Shown here in pieces: positions 43,807-43,835 of a stretch of 43,835 nt of DNA (position 1 is its first letter; each line of letters opens with the position of its first letter). The stretch is from Deltaproteobacteria bacterium (lineage in GTDB: Bacteria > Desulfobacterota > Binatia > Bin18), in contig VGTJ01000022.1 in the NCBI GenBank assembly GCA_016874775.1, forward strand, positions 1 through 43,835, read 5' to 3'. A program made the translations under genes and the position numbers. Below the pieces are notes generated by a model, which searched no databases, was not told the DNA's origin, and was given only the letters and a program-made list of their open reading frames with translations.

Positions 43807-43835
43807 ATGGACGGGGAACATCTTCGCATAAGCAA
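43807..43835 (+). CDS. Start of a gene truncated by the window edge
   Basis: Only nine full codons are visible (MDGEHLRIS), starting at an ATG with GGAGGTGA seven bases before it. The hidden ribosome binding site and the promoter placed inside the hairpin are typical of insertion-sequence transposase genes, so a transposase is my first guess. Nothing in the nine residues themselves identifies it. Confidence 0.45.

Overview
The window is about 44 kb from a Gram-negative bacterium of mid-range GC. The mix of F420/flavin LLM-class oxidoreductases, an amidohydrolase, a GH57/glycogen cluster, an ergothioneine operon and many palindromic intergenic repeats resembles uncultivated lineages such as Binatota or Tectomicrobia. 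That placement is a guess: no rRNA or marker set is present.

Region 1 (1-9048) is the end of a surface-polysaccharide locus on the + strand. It holds the tail of a DUF4838-like protein, a heparinase II/III-family protein, a fused GT4 glycosyltransferase/polyprenyl-phosphate sugar-1-phosphate transferase, and then PglD-like acetyltransferase, PglE-like aminotransferase and PglF-like membrane 4,6-dehydratase genes. The last four activities are what is needed to make UDP-N,N'-diacetylbacillosamine (or a close diamino-sugar) and load it on undecaprenyl phosphate.

Region 2 (9214-16378) is a LapA-like membrane protein followed by a glycogen module: a GlgA-phosphohexomutase fusion, GlgC and a GH57/DUF3536 protein. 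Together they could carry glucose-6-P to glucose-1-P, ADP-glucose and glucan.

Region 3 (16560-21197) contains the most striking gene: an AhpD-like peroxidase-family protein whose CxxC motif is CxxTGA, with the same frame continuing into the rest of the domain and a hairpin at bacterial-SECIS distance. It is very probably a selenoprotein. Acetyl-CoA synthetase, cysteinyl-tRNA synthetase and a DUF5678-like protein follow.

Region 4 (21081-28570) is a secreted-protein region: a decayed Asp-box protein pseudogene, its 912-residue intact paralogue (- strand), MtgA, a small exported protein, and a tandem pair of S74/tail-fibre-like exported proteins, the first broken by a stop and a frameshift.

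Region 5 (28605-35192) is metabolic: two LLM oxidoreductases, a sodium:solute symporter with its DUF3311 small partner, an exported lysine-rich protein and an amidohydrolase.

Region 6 (35224-40530, - strand) is a compact ergothioneine operon: ATP-grasp ligase, egtC, egtB, egtD and an asparaginase. No EgtA-type glutamate-cysteine ligase is present; the ATP-grasp enzyme may fill that place. A GST is divergent from it.

Region 7 (41246-43835) has a BT1-type transporter and a CitE-like lyase, then a 181-bp composite repeat and the first codons of a gene whose Shine-Dalgarno is buried in a 15-bp hairpin whose left arm overlaps a candidate -10 box, a layout typical of insertion sequences. Several intergenic repeat families are spread over the window. 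I saw no tRNA, rRNA or CRISPR.
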